Part shown: piece by piece, positions 15,449 to 15,479 of the stretch | How the letters are laid out: each line of letters opens with the position of its first letter | Numbering within the stretch: the stretch's first letter is position 1 | Source: Firmicutes bacterium UBA3910 | GTDB taxonomy: Bacteria > Bacillota > Limnochordia > Darwinibacteriales > Darwinibacteriaceae | Direction: 5' to 3' | Length of the DNA stretch: 15,479 bases | Assembly: GCA_002391465.1 (NCBI GenBank) | Contig: DGFC01000058.1 | Coordinates: 392-15,870, forward strand | Translations under genes and position numbers: made by a program | The notes under the pieces: generated by a model | The model's input: only the letters and a program-made list of their open reading frames with translations | Database searches by the model: none | What the model was told of the DNA's origin: nothing

Positions 15449-15479
15449 AGAAAAACCCAGCAGGGAATCTATCTCTGCT
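15449..15479 (-). terminator. Possible terminator of a minus-strand gene beyond the right edge
   Basis: Read on the minus strand, AGCAG, an 11-base interval and CTGCT form a short stem, followed by GGGTTTTTCT with five Ts. The stem may extend past the window edge. It would end a gene located upstream of the lipoprotein gene. Only 5 base pairs are certain here. Confidence 0.35.

Overview
The window comes from an anaerobic, lysine-fermenting bacterium, most likely a Clostridia-like member of the Bacillota. This is an inference from three things: the lysine-fermentation genes, strong purine-rich Shine-Dalgarno sites with frequent GTG/TTG starts, and an EF-G/TetM-like GTPase fused to a YacP-type NYN domain, which I recognise from Clostridia. 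The DNA is moderately GC-rich by eye. No species can be named from the sequence.

Left edge (1-1810): the 3' two thirds of a ribosomal-protection-type translation GTPase, with the GTPase domain lying outside the window, joined to a C-terminal NYN ribonuclease domain. The frame is open throughout except for one in-frame TGA at 530-532, in a place where relatives have tryptophan. It is either a young pseudogene, a sequence error, or a readthrough case.

Centre (1924-14721): thirteen tightly packed plus-strand genes that look like one operon, in the order kdd, kamB, kamC, kamD, kamE, kal, kce, CoA-transferase alpha, CoA-transferase beta, kamA, thl, hbd, crt. Together they encode lysine fermentation to acetate and butyrate. 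KamA turns L-lysine into beta-lysine, KamDE (B12- and PLP-dependent) moves the second amino group, Kdd oxidatively deaminates 3,5-diaminohexanoate, Kce cleaves the keto acid with acetyl-CoA into acetoacetate and 3-aminobutyryl-CoA, and Kal removes ammonia to give crotonyl-CoA. The CoA-transferase passes CoA from butyryl-CoA to acetoacetate, and thiolase splits acetoacetyl-CoA. KamB and KamC (a MutS-like ATPase) are the presumed reactivation pair for the B12 enzyme. Hbd and Crt link acetoacetyl-CoA to crotonyl-CoA and are not strictly needed for lysine breakdown, so the operon appears to merge lysine fermentation with the general C4 pathway. Butyryl-CoA dehydrogenase, Etf, a lysine transporter and a regulator are not in the window.

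Right edge (14722-15479): a strong hairpin between convergent genes, then a minus-strand small lipoprotein with a probable NTF2-like domain, and a possible terminator of a further minus-strand gene at the edge. No gene-free stretch exceeds 300 bases. No RNA genes, mobile elements, CRISPR arrays or long repeats were seen.
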